A stretch of 64,000 bases of DNA from Pseudomonas lini (GCF_030812475.1 NZ_JAUSSR010000008.1:281505-345504); one strand, 5' to 3'; shown: positions 8,916-18,916, numbered from the stretch's first letter. Numbers and translations: made by a program. The notes: generated by a model not told the origin, from the sequence alone.

Positions 8916-9115
8916 TGTAGGAGCTGGCTTGTCGAATCGTCGCACCGCAGCGAAGGTCGTCAACGATAACGCGTGTATTCCTGAATCAACGCGGCGCCCT
9001 CGAGTCCTTCGCTGGCAAGCCAGCTCCTACAGGGCGAAGGTCGTCAACGATAACGCGTGTATTCCTGAATCAACGCGGCGTCCTTGAGTGCATCGCTGGC
9101 AAGCCAGCTCCTACA
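8916..9115. repeat. REP doublet followed by tandem 82-nt repeat units
   Basis: This stretch holds three REP palindromes of the TGTAGGAGCTGG type. Units 8950-9031 and 9034-9115 are 82 nt each, 84 bp apart, and differ at only four positions. Each unit is a conserved spacer beginning GCGAAGGTCGTCAACG followed by an inverted REP. The first REP (from 8916) has about 15 extra bases between its two halves. Confidence 0.9.
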
Positions 9116-9138
9116 TGGGTATGTGTACACCTGCGTGA

Positions 9139-9157
9139 GCTGCCGAAGGCTGCGATC
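9139..9157. repeat. single half of the GCTGCCGAAGG repeat
   Basis: GCTGCCGAAGGCTGCGATC is identical to the left arm of the inverted repeat at 35812-35888. Here only one arm is present, 8 bp past the stop of the minus-strand gene at 9165. Confidence 0.75.
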
Positions 9158-9164
9158 CTTTATT

Positions 9165-10133
9165 TCAAGAACTGACTTTTTTCTGCGGCACGATCTTCTT
9201 CAGCAGTTGCCTGGCCTTCCCGCGCAACCGCGCCAGGCCGGAATCCTTCCCCGGCGGGGTCAGTCCCTGCTGCCGCACCCAATCCTTCCAGCGAATCCGT
9301 TCGTCGCGCACCAGCCAGCCTTCCTGTAGGGCGAAACTTTCCGCCAGGTACAGCCCGCGAGTGCTCGCCGGGTACAACTGGTCCTTTTTCAACGTAAAGA
9401 GCTCAGCCATCGGCTGGCCGTCTTGCAGTGGCATCAAATACAGGTCGGGACGCTTGCGGTCGAGCCGGGCCACCAGTTGATCGCCTTCCAGTCGCTCGTC
9501 GACATGAAACAGGCTCAGGGATTTGGCTTCCTTGGGCACGTCCAGGCGCAAATCGTAGATCAGTTGCAATGAAGCGGTCGGCAAGTGCACGTAAGCCCGC
9601 GGTCGTTCGATCAGCTGCATATTGGCGCAACGCACCGGTCGCGCTGCGCCGGACAACGGGGTCAGGCGAAAGGGCAAGGCTTCACGGTAATGCAGGGCCG
9701 AAGAGTAGGGCGCCGGCAACCAGGTGTCGTTGAAGCGTCCGCCGAGCCAGCCTTCCGGCGTTTCCAGCAGGCATTCTTCGGCAATCTCCTGGATCGCGGT
9801 GTGCAGCGGCAGGTTCAGCTCGTGGGCCGGTACGTAGCCTGAGATCAGCTTGAGCACCACGTCGCCGCGGTCCTGCCGCCGTTGACGCACCAATACCCAG
9901 TAATCGCGATTCTGCCAATGCAGGGTCAGGCGCACCGAGACCCCGAGATTGGCCAGCTCCAGCGCGAAGCGTTCGGTATCGGCCACCGTTACCGGGCGGC
10001 GACGTTGCAGGGTCTGGGAAAAATTGAGCGGCATCCCGACGCTCTGGTAACTCAAGCCTTCGGGAGTCGCTTCGACGAATAACGGCAGGGTCTTGAAGTT
10101 GCTCGGGTTCTTTCTTATGAGCGTACGCGGCAT
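9165..10133 (-). CDS. conserved hypothetical protein with degenerate Nudix-like motif
   Basis: The product has 322 residues, no signal peptide and no membrane segment. Around residue 98 it reads GYVPAHELN then, after a two-residue longer gap, QEIAEECLL, which resembles a degenerate Nudix box (Gx5E...REUxEExGU). The C-terminal 30 residues are very basic (RLRGKARQLLKKIVPQKK). Position next to the aldo/keto reductase matches P. aeruginosa PA4993, whose homologues are variously labelled hypothetical or metal ABC transporter ATPase; I see no ABC ATPase motif. ATG 10133 has AGGAG upstream. Function is unknown; a nucleotide-related fold is only an inference. Confidence 0.72.
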   Translation of the reverse strand: MPRTLIRKNPSNFKTLPLFVEATPEGLSYQSVGMPLNFSQTLQRRRPVTVADTERFALELANLGVSVRLTLHWQNRDYWVLVRQRRQDRGDVVLKLISGYVPAHELNLPLHTAIQEIAEECLLETPEGWLGGRFNDTWLPAPYSSALHYREALPFRLTPLSGAARPVRCANMQLIERPRAYVHLPTASLQLIYDLRLDVPKEAKSLSLFHVDERLEGDQLVARLDRKRPDLYLMPLQDGQPMAELFTLKKDQLYPASTRGLYLAESFALQEGWLVRDERIRWKDWVRQQGLTPPGKDSGLARLRGKARQLLKKIVPQKKVSS

Positions 10134-10165
10134 GTCGGCTCCTGCTTAAGGCCGCGTGGGCGGCA

Positions 10166-10978
10166 TCAGTTTCTACGTAGGACCTGGGCAACGGTCGCGA
10201 CGTTGTGGGCGAGGTGCAGCGGATCGATAGTCCCGACAATAGCACTGGCGACACCCGGATGTTCAAACAACAATTCGAAGCTGGCACGCACCGGGTCCAC
10301 GCCCGGACTCAGGCAGACGTGACCGCTGGCGAGGGCTTTCTTGACCAGGATCGCTTTGCCGTGGGCAGCAGCATAGTCAATGACCGGCTTCTCGTGCTGT
10401 TCGTTCAGATTGTAGGTGACCATGGCGCAATCACCTTGTTCCAGAGCCTTCAAACCGCCTTCGACGGTTTTTCCCGAGAAGCCGAAACCGCGAATCTTGC
10501 CTTCGGCTTTGAGCTCGGCGAGGGTCCCATAGACTTCGCTGCCATTGAGGATTGCCAGGTCGTTGCCATCGGAGTGCACCAGCACCAGGTCGATAAAATC
10601 CGTTTCCAGACGTTGCAGGCTGCGTTCCACCGAGAGGCGAGTATGCGCCGCACTGAAATCGTGTCGGGACAGACCGTCGGCAAACTCTTCGCCGACCTTG
10701 CTGACAATCACCCAATCCTGACGCTGACCACGCAATAACGGGCCAAGGCGTTCTTCGCTGCGGCCATAGGCCGGGGCCGTATCGATCAGGTTGATGCCCA
10801 GGTCGCGCGCGAGTTTGAGCAGCATGCGCGCTTCGTCATCGCCAGGGATCTGGAAACCGTTGGGGTACTTCACACCTTGATCACGACCGAGTTTTACCGT
10901 GCCCAGGCCCAGCGGTGAAACCAGCAGGCCGGTGCTGCCCAGAGGGCGATGCAAATCGTGCAGGGTCGGTTGGCTCAT
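10166..10978 (-). CDS. aldo/keto reductase
   Basis: This 270-residue protein has the AKR TIM-barrel landmarks: GLGTVKLGRDQG near the start, DTAPAYGRSEERLG carrying the Asp and Tyr of the catalytic tetrad, VIVSKVGEEF with the Lys, and LVLVHSDG with the His. It ends in an AIVGT...VA cofactor-binding region. It is expected to reduce aldehydes or ketones with NADPH; the substrate is unknown. ATG 10978 overlaps the stop of the upstream FAD oxidoreductase (ATGA), so the two are translationally coupled and probably act in one pathway. A longer frame upstream is overlap with that gene. Confidence 0.88.
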   Translation of the reverse strand: MSQPTLHDLHRPLGSTGLLVSPLGLGTVKLGRDQGVKYPNGFQIPGDDEARMLLKLARDLGINLIDTAPAYGRSEERLGPLLRGQRQDWVIVSKVGEEFADGLSRHDFSAAHTRLSVERSLQRLETDFIDLVLVHSDGNDLAILNGSEVYGTLAELKAEGKIRGFGFSGKTVEGGLKALEQGDCAMVTYNLNEQHEKPVIDYAAAHGKAILVKKALASGHVCLSPGVDPVRASFELLFEHPGVASAIVGTIDPLHLAHNVATVAQVLRRN

Positions 10979-12150
10979 GGCAGCAGTTGCTCCCAGGCTG
11001 GAATGCCCATCGGCGGTCTTGGCAATTGCGGCAGCGGTGCCGAATGGCCTGGCTGGATGCCGTCCCGTTGCAAGGTACCTATGACACGGTCGGCGAAGTC
11101 CGGCGCCAGGGCCAGTTTCGTGGGCCAGCCGACCAGCAATCGGCCTTCTTCGGCAAGAAACGCGTTGTCGGGGCGGGTCAATCCCGATTGTAGAGGCTCG
11201 GCGCGATCCACGCGCAAGGTCGCCCATTGCGCGGTGCTCAGGTCGATCCATGGCAGCAACTGACCGAGTTCTTTGCGGGCCGTGGCGATTTGCGCGGCGG
11301 GTTCGCGGGCGACACCTTCGGCTTCGGCGATATCGCCACCCAGGTACCAGACCCATTGTCCGTCGGCGGCGGGGTGCGTGGTCACGGTGAGACGCGGCTT
11401 GGTACCACCGCCCAGGCAGTGGGCGTACAGCGGCTTGAGGCCCGGGCCTTTGGCGATGATCATGTGCAACGGTCGGCGTTGCATGGCGGGATGGGTCAGT
11501 CCCAATGTTTCAAGCAGGCTCGCGGTGCCGGCGCCGGCGCTCAAGACGATGCGCTGGGCGCGGATCTCGCGCTCGTCCACCTTCAGGCCGATCAGTTTCC
11601 CACCTTCGAGCAAGGGTTCGACCTTCTGTCCGGCGAGCAGGCTGTCACCCGCCAGATCGGCCAGACGCTGGATCAGGCTGGGCACATCGATGACCAGTTC
11701 TGCCAGCCGATAGACCTTGCCTTTGAAGCGCTTGTCTTGCAGGGCAGGGGGCAACTGCTCCCCGGTGACCTGGTCGACGCGACCGCGCACGGCTTTGCTG
11801 GCGAAGAAGCTGGTGAGATTGCCGGCGATCGTGCCAGGGGACCAGAGATAATGCGCGTCGGACAGCAGGCGCACGCCGGACAGGTCCAGCTCACCGTTCC
11901 CGGCCAGCGCTTCACGCCAGCGGCGGGGCATATCGGCGATGGCTTCCGAGGCACCCGTCAGGGCGCCATGCAGTGCGTACTTGGCGCCGCCGTGGATGAT
12001 CCCTTGGGATTTCATACTCTGCCCGCCACCGAGGCTGGCGCTTTCCACCAGCACGGTCGAAAAACCCTGGCGGCGCAGGCGCGCATTCAGCCAGAGCCCG
12101 GCGACACCAGCGCCGACAATCAGGACGTCGGTGGAAATAACGGATGGCAT
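10975..12150 (-). CDS. FAD-dependent oxidoreductase (DAO family)
   Basis: The product has 391 residues. The N-terminus TDVLIVGAGVAGLWLNARL is a GxGxxG dinucleotide-binding fold, followed by a QSMKSQGIIHGGAKYAL stretch typical of DAO-type flavoenzymes. A second FAD-contact region (IVLSAGAGTASLLETLGL) lies mid-protein. Such enzymes oxidise amines, amino acids or hydroxyacids; the substrate is unknown. It is the first gene of a minus-strand pair with the overlapping aldo/keto reductase. The start ATG 12150 lies 198 bp from the SMR gene, with a REP doublet between. Confidence 0.85.
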   Translation of the reverse strand: MPSVISTDVLIVGAGVAGLWLNARLRRQGFSTVLVESASLGGGQSMKSQGIIHGGAKYALHGALTGASEAIADMPRRWREALAGNGELDLSGVRLLSDAHYLWSPGTIAGNLTSFFASKAVRGRVDQVTGEQLPPALQDKRFKGKVYRLAELVIDVPSLIQRLADLAGDSLLAGQKVEPLLEGGKLIGLKVDEREIRAQRIVLSAGAGTASLLETLGLTHPAMQRRPLHMIIAKGPGLKPLYAHCLGGGTKPRLTVTTHPAADGQWVWYLGGDIAEAEGVAREPAAQIATARKELGQLLPWIDLSTAQWATLRVDRAEPLQSGLTRPDNAFLAEEGRLLVGWPTKLALAPDFADRVIGTLQRDGIQPGHSAPLPQLPRPPMGIPAWEQLLP

Positions 12151-12240
12151 GCAGCGACCTCAGTGTTCAAGACGAGGGCGCAGTATACAGACTCGACGAA
12201 GAGGGGATTTGTTGGCAATCAACAGGGCGCATGCAAAAAC

Positions 12241-12332
12241 CTGTGGGAGCGAGCTTGCTCGCGATAGCGGTGGGTCAGTCAACGTTGATGCTGAATGTCA
12301 TGTCGCCATCGCGAGCAAGCTCGCTCCCACAG
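12241..12332. repeat. REP doublet (TGTGGGAGCGAGC type), head-to-head
   Basis: CTGTGGGAGCGAGCTTGCTCGCGATAG faces its inverted copy ending GCTCGCTCCCACAG. The roughly 38-nt spacer differs from the long conserved spacer seen elsewhere in the window. It lies between the SMR gene and the FAD oxidoreductase gene. Confidence 0.88.
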
Positions 12333-12347
12333 GGGATGGGGTGTCAG

Positions 12348-12680
12348 TTAGTGTCCGGCGGTTTTGGAGAAGAGCTGGATCACTACGACACCCAGTACGA
12401 TAAGCGCCATCCCCAGCATCGCCGGCACATCCAGTTTCTGCCCGTAGATAAACAGCGCCGCGACGCTGACCATCACGATGCCCATGCCGGCCCAAACGGC
12501 GTAGGCCACGCCCACCGGAACGCTGCGCACCACCAGCGTCAGCATCCAGAACGCAATGCCATAACCGACGATGACCAGAATCAGTGGCAGAGGTGTACTG
12601 AAACCCTTGACCGCTTTCATCGAAACAGTGGCGATCACTTCGGCGCAGATGGCAATGGCCAGGTAGTAGTAAGCGGTCAT
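12348..12680 (-). CDS. SMR family multidrug/cation efflux protein (EmrE-like)
   Basis: The product has 110 residues and four hydrophobic helices, the size and topology of EmrE-type proton-coupled efflux proteins. The essential membrane glutamate is present at residue 14 (AICAEVIAT). The GxG-containing helix 3 region WAGMGIVMV is also there. ATG 12680 is supported by GAGG eight bases upstream; the frame extends 14 residues further without need. It is divergent from the LysR gene with 103 bp between them, so LysR control is likely. Confidence 0.9.
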   Translation of the reverse strand: MTAYYYLAIAICAEVIATVSMKAVKGFSTPLPLILVIVGYGIAFWMLTLVVRSVPVGVAYAVWAGMGIVMVSVAALFIYGQKLDVPAMLGMALIVLGVVVIQLFSKTAGH

Positions 12681-12742
12681 AGGTGCATCCTCATGTGAAG
12701 CGTTGCTTTCTGAGTTCGGCATTCTAGAGATTCGCCAGATGC

Positions 12743-12757
12743 GGTAAAGTCATTACC
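12743..12757. promoter_or_regulatory. candidate LysR operator, GGTAA-N5-TTACC
   Basis: A perfect dyad GGTAAAGTCATTACC lies in the middle of the 103-bp divergent gap between the SMR gene and the LysR gene. LysR proteins usually bind such interrupted dyads between their own gene and a divergent target. Two TTCTAG copies (12722, 12764) flank it. Confidence 0.45.
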
Positions 12758-12783
12758 TATCTGTTCTAGCGATGGGTTTGGCC

Positions 12784-13704
12784 ATGAACATGCAATGGAA
12801 TCTGGATCAGCTGCGTTTGTTTGTCAGCGTAGCGGAACAGCGGTCGTTCTCCGCCGTGGCGCGGGAGCAGCGCAAGGCGCAATCGGCCGTCAGCAGTTCG
12901 ATTGGGTTACTGGAGGAGGACTTGGGTGTCAGCCTGTTCGATCGCAGCAGCGGCCGCCAGCCAAGGCTCACCGACGCCGGTAATGCCTTGCTGGAAGAGG
13001 CGCGGGAAGTGCTGCGCCAGTGTGAACGCCTCAACGGTCGGGCGCTGGCGATGATGCAGGGCCAGGAGGCACGCCTGTGCGTTGCTCAGGATGAAGCGAT
13101 GCCTTTTCAACCGGTCATCGACAGCCTGGAAGCCATGGCTGAGCAGTTCCCCAGCCTGGAGGTTCAGCTGTCCAACGGTACTCAAGGTGATGTGGCGCGC
13201 AAACTGGTGGAGCGCAAGGCCGACCTGGGGCTGCTGTTCTACCATGATCAAATCCCGCAAGCCCTTGAGCGGCGGGTGTTGGGCAGTATTGAAATGGTCA
13301 CGGTCTGCGGGGTCGACCATCCATTGGCGGCCCAGGGTAGCGTCAACTGTCAGCAGATGGCCCAGCATCGGCAGTTGTTGATGGCCACACAGTCCAGTGT
13401 CTATCCCGGCAGCGAGCCGGCCAGCCCGCAAGTCTGGCGTGCCGACAGTTTTTACGTGATGGCCGAACTGTTGATGCGCGGCCTCGGCTGGGCCTGGTTG
13501 CCGAGAAACGTGGTGCAGTATCCGGCCTATCAGGGGCATATCGTCGAACTGGTCAGCGAATGGACTCCGCCGGCATTGATCGTGGAACTGGTCTGGCGCC
13601 GCGACGAGCCCCTCGGTCCGGCTGCCCGTTGGCTGGCGGAACGTTTTGCCGTGCATTTGCGGGCGATCGGCGAAAAACCCGATAAACTCCGCCGCCATGA
13701 ATAG
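12784..13704 (+). CDS. LysR family transcriptional regulator
   Basis: The product has about 306 residues. The N-terminal winged helix covers residues 4-63 (LDQLRLFVSVAEQRSFSAVA; QSAVSSSIGLLEEDLGVSLF), followed by a linker helix and a periplasmic-binding-like effector domain. ATG 12784 is chosen from the conserved MNMQWNLDQ start; ATG 12772 and ATG 12790 are also in frame. The ligand is unknown. It faces the SMR efflux gene and its stop overlaps the start of waaA by 8 bp (ATGAATAG), so it probably co-transcribes with waaA. The same order occurs in P. aeruginosa (PA4989-PA4988). Confidence 0.88.
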   Translation: MNMQWNLDQLRLFVSVAEQRSFSAVAREQRKAQSAVSSSIGLLEEDLGVSLFDRSSGRQPRLTDAGNALLEEAREVLRQCERLNGRALAMMQGQEARLCVAQDEAMPFQPVIDSLEAMAEQFPSLEVQLSNGTQGDVARKLVERKADLGLLFYHDQIPQALERRVLGSIEMVTVCGVDHPLAAQGSVNCQQMAQHRQLLMATQSSVYPGSEPASPQVWRADSFYVMAELLMRGLGWAWLPRNVVQYPAYQGHIVELVSEWTPPALIVELVWRRDEPLGPAARWLAERFAVHLRAIGEKPDKLRRHE

Positions 13705-14974
13705 AACTCTCTACACCGCGCTGTTTTACCTGGGGCTGCCATTGGTAGCGATTCGGCTGTGGCTGCGGGCGCGCAAGGCGCCGGCCTATGCCAGACGCAT
13801 TGGCGAACGCTTCTCCGTCGGACTGCCAGCGATGCAACCGGGCGGTATCTGGGTGCACGCGGTCTCCGTGGGCGAAAGCATTGCCGCCGCGCCGATGATT
13901 CGCGCCTTGCTGCAACGTTATCCGACACTGCCGATTACCGTGACCTGCATGACCCCGACCGGTTCGGAGCGCATCCAGGCACTGTTCGCCAATGAACCGC
14001 GCATTCAGCACTGCTATCTTCCATACGACTTGCCCTGCGCCGCGGCGCGATTTCTTGATCGGGTCCGGCCGACACTGGCAGTGATCATGGAAACCGAGCT
14101 CTGGCCGAACCATATTCATCAGTGCGCCAAGCGCGGGATTCCCGTGGCGCTGGCCAATGCGCGCCTGTCCGAGCGTTCGGCCAAGGGGTATGGTCGTTTC
14201 AGGAAATTGACCCGGCCGATGCTCACCGAGATGAGCCTGTTCGCGGTGCAGACCGAGACCGAGGCCCAGCGCTTCCTTGACTTGGGTGCGCGTCCGGAAA
14301 CGGTCGAAGTGACCGGTTCGATCAAGTTCGACCTGACCATCGACCCGGCATTGCTCCAGCGCGCTGCCGCGTTGCGGGAGCAATGGCAGGCGCAACAGCG
14401 ACCGGTCTGGATCGCCGCCAGCACCCATGACGGTGAAGACGAAGTGGTGCTGGCGGCTCATCGTCGGTTGCTCATCAGTCATCCCGATGCGTTGCTGATT
14501 CTGGTTCCGCGCCATCCGGAGCGTTTCAACGCGGTGTTCGTGTTGTGCCGGCAGCAGGGTTTCGCGACCCTGCGGCGCTCCACGGGCGAGCCGGTGACCG
14601 CGGGTACTTCGGTGTTGCTGGGCGACACCATGGGTGAATTGTTGTTTCTGTATGCCCTGGCCGACAGTGCCTTTGTCGGCGGCAGCCTGGTGCCCAATGG
14701 CGGACACAATCTGCTGGAACCGGCGGCATTGGCCAAGCCGGTGCTCAGCGGGCCGCACCTGTTCAACTTTCTCGAAATCGCCGCGCAGTTGCGCAGTGCC
14801 GGGGCGTTGCAGGAAGTGGAGGATGCCGAAGGCCTGGCGGTGGCGGTGCAGCGGCTGTTCGAGTTGCCCCGGGATGCGCAGCGGATGGCAGAGGCGGGGT
14901 TGAACGTGATGCGCAGCAACCAGGGTGCGTTGCAGCGGTTGCTGGACGGGTTGGGGCGGTTGATCGAGCGCTAA
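13697..14974 (+). CDS. waaA: 3-deoxy-D-manno-octulosonic acid (Kdo) transferase WaaA
   Basis: This 425-residue inner-membrane-anchored GT-B enzyme adds Kdo from CMP-Kdo to lipid IVA. An N-terminal hydrophobic anchor covers about residues 3-21. The GT30 motif WVHAVSVGESIAA near residue 55 contains the catalytic Glu. The C-terminal half has GGSLVPNGGHNLLEPAAL near residue 330, the CMP-Kdo-binding region. ATG 13697 overlaps the LysR stop, which gives exactly the family length. A REP doublet begins two bases after the stop. Confidence 0.96.
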   Translation: MNRTLYTALFYLGLPLVAIRLWLRARKAPAYARRIGERFSVGLPAMQPGGIWVHAVSVGESIAAAPMIRALLQRYPTLPITVTCMTPTGSERIQALFANEPRIQHCYLPYDLPCAAARFLDRVRPTLAVIMETELWPNHIHQCAKRGIPVALANARLSERSAKGYGRFRKLTRPMLTEMSLFAVQTETEAQRFLDLGARPETVEVTGSIKFDLTIDPALLQRAAALREQWQAQQRPVWIAASTHDGEDEVVLAAHRRLLISHPDALLILVPRHPERFNAVFVLCRQQGFATLRRSTGEPVTAGTSVLLGDTMGELLFLYALADSAFVGGSLVPNGGHNLLEPAALAKPVLSGPHLFNFLEIAAQLRSAGALQEVEDAEGLAVAVQRLFELPRDAQRMAEAGLNVMRSNQGALQRLLDGLGRLIER

Positions 14975-14975
14975 T

Positions 14976-15091
14976 CTGTAGGAGCGAGCTTGCTCCGGGC
15001 GGCGTTCCGACGATGGACTCAAGAGCTCCGCGTTTAACCGGTAAACACGCGTTATCGTTAACGACCATCGCGAGCAAGCTCGCTCCTACAG
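14976..15091. repeat. long REP doublet with conserved spacer, inverted copy
   Basis: CTGTAGGAGCGAGCTTGCTC at the left faces CGCGAGCAAGCTCGCTCCTACA at the right. Read on the minus strand, the spacer starts GGTCGTTAACGATAACGCGT and aligns with the spacer of the 8916 and 23264 elements although the flanking REP type differs. It lies between the convergent waaA and tolC-like genes. Confidence 0.88.
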
Positions 15092-15098
15092 GGGGGGC

Positions 15099-16532
15099 TC
15101 AAGGTCTGGCTTTGAGCTGATCCGCTGCAGCCTTGGCCAGGTCCGGCGGCAGGAAGTCCTTGTCCGGGTTGTAATCGGGCTTGAGATAGCGCTTGAGATC
15201 CTGCAGGTCCCCAGGGTTCAAGGTGCCGGCAGCCTGTTTCAGACGCAGGTTGTCGAGGATGTAGTCGTAGCGGGTGTTGTTGTAGTTGCGCACAGAGGTG
15301 TACAGCTGGCGCTGGGCATCCAGCACATCAACGATGTTACGCGTACCCACCTGATAACCGATTTCGGTCGCTTCGACGGCGCTCTGGTTGGAAATGATCG
15401 ACTGCTTGCGCGCCTGCACCTGCTCGACGTCGGTGTTCACCGCACGGTGCAGGTTACGGGTATTTTCCACCACTTGCCGACGCAGGCCTTCGCGCTGTTG
15501 TTCGGTCTGGTCCAGGCGTGAGTAAGACTCGCGAACCTGTGAAGTGGTCAAGCCGCCGCTATAGATCGGGATACTCAACTGCAGCGCCAGCGTGCGCTGC
15601 TCGACGTTGCCGCCGTAAGCCTGGCCGAAGGCGTTCGGGTTGCTGAAACCCAAGGCGTCGTTGTCACCCTTCTCGTATTTGGCCACGGCATCCAGGGTCG
15701 GGGCGTGACCGGCCTTGCGTTGCTTGAGGGTTTCTTCGGCGGCGCTGACCGCGTAGTTGCTGGCCAGCAGATTCAGGTTCTGCCTGGCGGCAGTGTCGAC
15801 CCAGGCTTTGGCATCGTTCGGTGCCGGCGGCAGGATCGGCAAGGTGTGGACGATGCCCTGGATCGAGTTGTACTGCCGGTTGGTCAGGGTGATCAAGGCT
15901 TCGAACGCGTCGTCCACCTGGCGTTGCGCAACGATCCGATTGGCACGCGCCGTGTCGTAGCTGGCCTGGGATTGCAGCACATCGGTCTTGTCCGAGAGGC
16001 CGACATCGAAGCGTTCGTTGGATTGATCGAGCTGGCGCTTGAAGGCCGCTTCTTCGGCCTTGGTCGAGGCCAGGTTGTCCTGGCTGCGCAGCACGTTGAA
16101 GTAGCTTTCGGCCGTTTGCAGGATAAGGTTCTGCTCGGTCGCCGAAAGTTGCAGCGCTGCCTGCTCGTTGACGTTCTTGGCGGCCTGATACTGGAACCAG
16201 CGATCGGCACGGAACAGTGGCTGGGCCAGGGTCGCCTGGTAAGAGTTGGCGCTGCGATTGGCAATGGCCGCCGGTTGATCGATATCGGTACGCACGTTGG
16301 CGACCTGGGCGCCACCGGAGAGGTTTGGCAACAGGCCGGCGCGGGCCTGGGGCACGACTTCCTTCTGGGCGCCGTACTGGGCCCGTGCCGCCGCCAGGTC
16401 GGCGTTGTTATCCACCGCTTCCTGATAGACGCTGACCAGGTCGGTGTTGGTCGATAAGGGCGCTTCTGCTGCCCAGGCCATTCCATTTGACGCACAAGAC
16501 ACGGCAAGGGCCAGTGAGAGTTTGCGCAGCAT
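15099..16532 (-). CDS. tolC: TolC family outer-membrane efflux/secretion channel
   Basis: The 477-residue precursor starts with a Sec signal peptide (MLRKLSLALAVSCASNGMAWA, cleavage near residue 22). The mature protein has the duplicated coiled-coil layout of TolC: long Gln/Ala/Asp-rich helices, and the repeated membrane-barrel strands around SYQATLAQPLFRADRW and TLALQLSIPIYSGG. It forms the outer-membrane exit duct for tripartite pumps and type I secretion. ATG 16532 starts a clean signal peptide; upstream in-frame starts are not needed. It corresponds to P. aeruginosa PA4974 by position and is divergent from thiC. The inner-membrane partner is not in this window. Confidence 0.88.
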   Translation of the reverse strand: MLRKLSLALAVSCASNGMAWAAEAPLSTNTDLVSVYQEAVDNNADLAAARAQYGAQKEVVPQARAGLLPNLSGGAQVANVRTDIDQPAAIANRSANSYQATLAQPLFRADRWFQYQAAKNVNEQAALQLSATEQNLILQTAESYFNVLRSQDNLASTKAEEAAFKRQLDQSNERFDVGLSDKTDVLQSQASYDTARANRIVAQRQVDDAFEALITLTNRQYNSIQGIVHTLPILPPAPNDAKAWVDTAARQNLNLLASNYAVSAAEETLKQRKAGHAPTLDAVAKYEKGDNDALGFSNPNAFGQAYGGNVEQRTLALQLSIPIYSGGLTTSQVRESYSRLDQTEQQREGLRRQVVENTRNLHRAVNTDVEQVQARKQSIISNQSAVEATEIGYQVGTRNIVDVLDAQRQLYTSVRNYNNTRYDYILDNLRLKQAAGTLNPGDLQDLKRYLKPDYNPDKDFLPPDLAKAAADQLKARP

Positions 16533-16689
16533 GAGGCCATCCCTAAAAATTACGCTGATAATTTGAGCGCCAAGGCTACGGCGCGGGCCCTGCAGCGTCA
16601 AGGCGCGGCATGGCTTGGCGAGTGTAGTTGCGCACACGTTCGGCAACAATCCTGTAATTACGCCATTCATCATGGTGTTTAAAGCGGTG

Positions 16690-16719
16690 TTGGCGTTCTT
16701 TGCCAGTTGTGTCTAGACT
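16690..16719 (+). promoter_or_regulatory. predicted thiC promoter
   Basis: TTGGCG (16690-16695), an 18-nt spacer and TAGACT (16714-16719) fit a sigma-70 promoter. Transcription would begin around 16726, right where the TPP aptamer begins. The rest of the 16533-16689 stretch shows no gene or clear motif. Confidence 0.5.
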
Positions 16720-16727
16720 GGCCACGT

Positions 16728-16819
16728 TCTTGTCGGGGTGCCTTGCTATGAGGCTGAGATCGAATAATTTCGGATCCCGTTGAACCTGATCAGGTTAGCG
16801 CCTGCGTAGGGAACAAGAT
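16728..16819 (+). promoter_or_regulatory. TPP riboswitch (THI element) of thiC
   Basis: The aptamer is closed by TCTTGT (16728-16733) and ACAAGA (16813-16818). It contains the conserved pieces of the THI box: CGGGGTGCC, GGCTGAGAT, CCGTTGAACCTGATC and GGTTAGCGCCTGCGTAGGGAA-type tail. It binds thiamin pyrophosphate and represses thiC. The aptamer is followed by an unusually long leader (16820-16992) with several small hairpins and no U-tract, which argues for control of translation rather than intrinsic termination. Confidence 0.95.
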
Positions 16820-16947
16820 TTCTCGTCCCCCGGCGAGTCCTCTTGTGCTTCGTCCGGGATGTTGTTCGACAATCGAACAGCCCTCGTGCACCGAGCACAG
16901 CACAGCTGGTTTTCCAGCGCCCGTGCGTCCATTCGTTTACAGGTTCG

Positions 16948-16984
16948 CTCCGACAAAAAATCCACTGCCTGGATGTGTTCGGAG
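16948..16984 (+). promoter_or_regulatory. possible SD-sequestering stem in thiC leader
   Basis: CTCCGA (16948-16953) is the exact complement of TCGGAG (16979-16984). The latter contains the GGAG ribosome-binding site of thiC, eight bases before ATG 16993. Pairing would hide the site, so this is a good candidate for the riboswitch output. Confidence 0.5.
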
Positions 16985-16992
16985 AGCCCGTG

Positions 16993-18882
<1,890 letters not shown>

Positions 18883-18916
18883 TCTGACCTGTGATTGACG
18901 GCGCCTGTGCTGCCGT

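Noticed and set aside
8854..9329. Short frames across the REP array after hldE
   Set aside because: They consist of translated repeat sequence, for example the two repeated VVNDNACIPESTRRP stretches, and lack start signals.
16843..16992. Coding extension upstream of thiC
   Set aside because: The in-frame extension is the riboswitch leader; ThiC similarity and the GGAG site begin at 16993.
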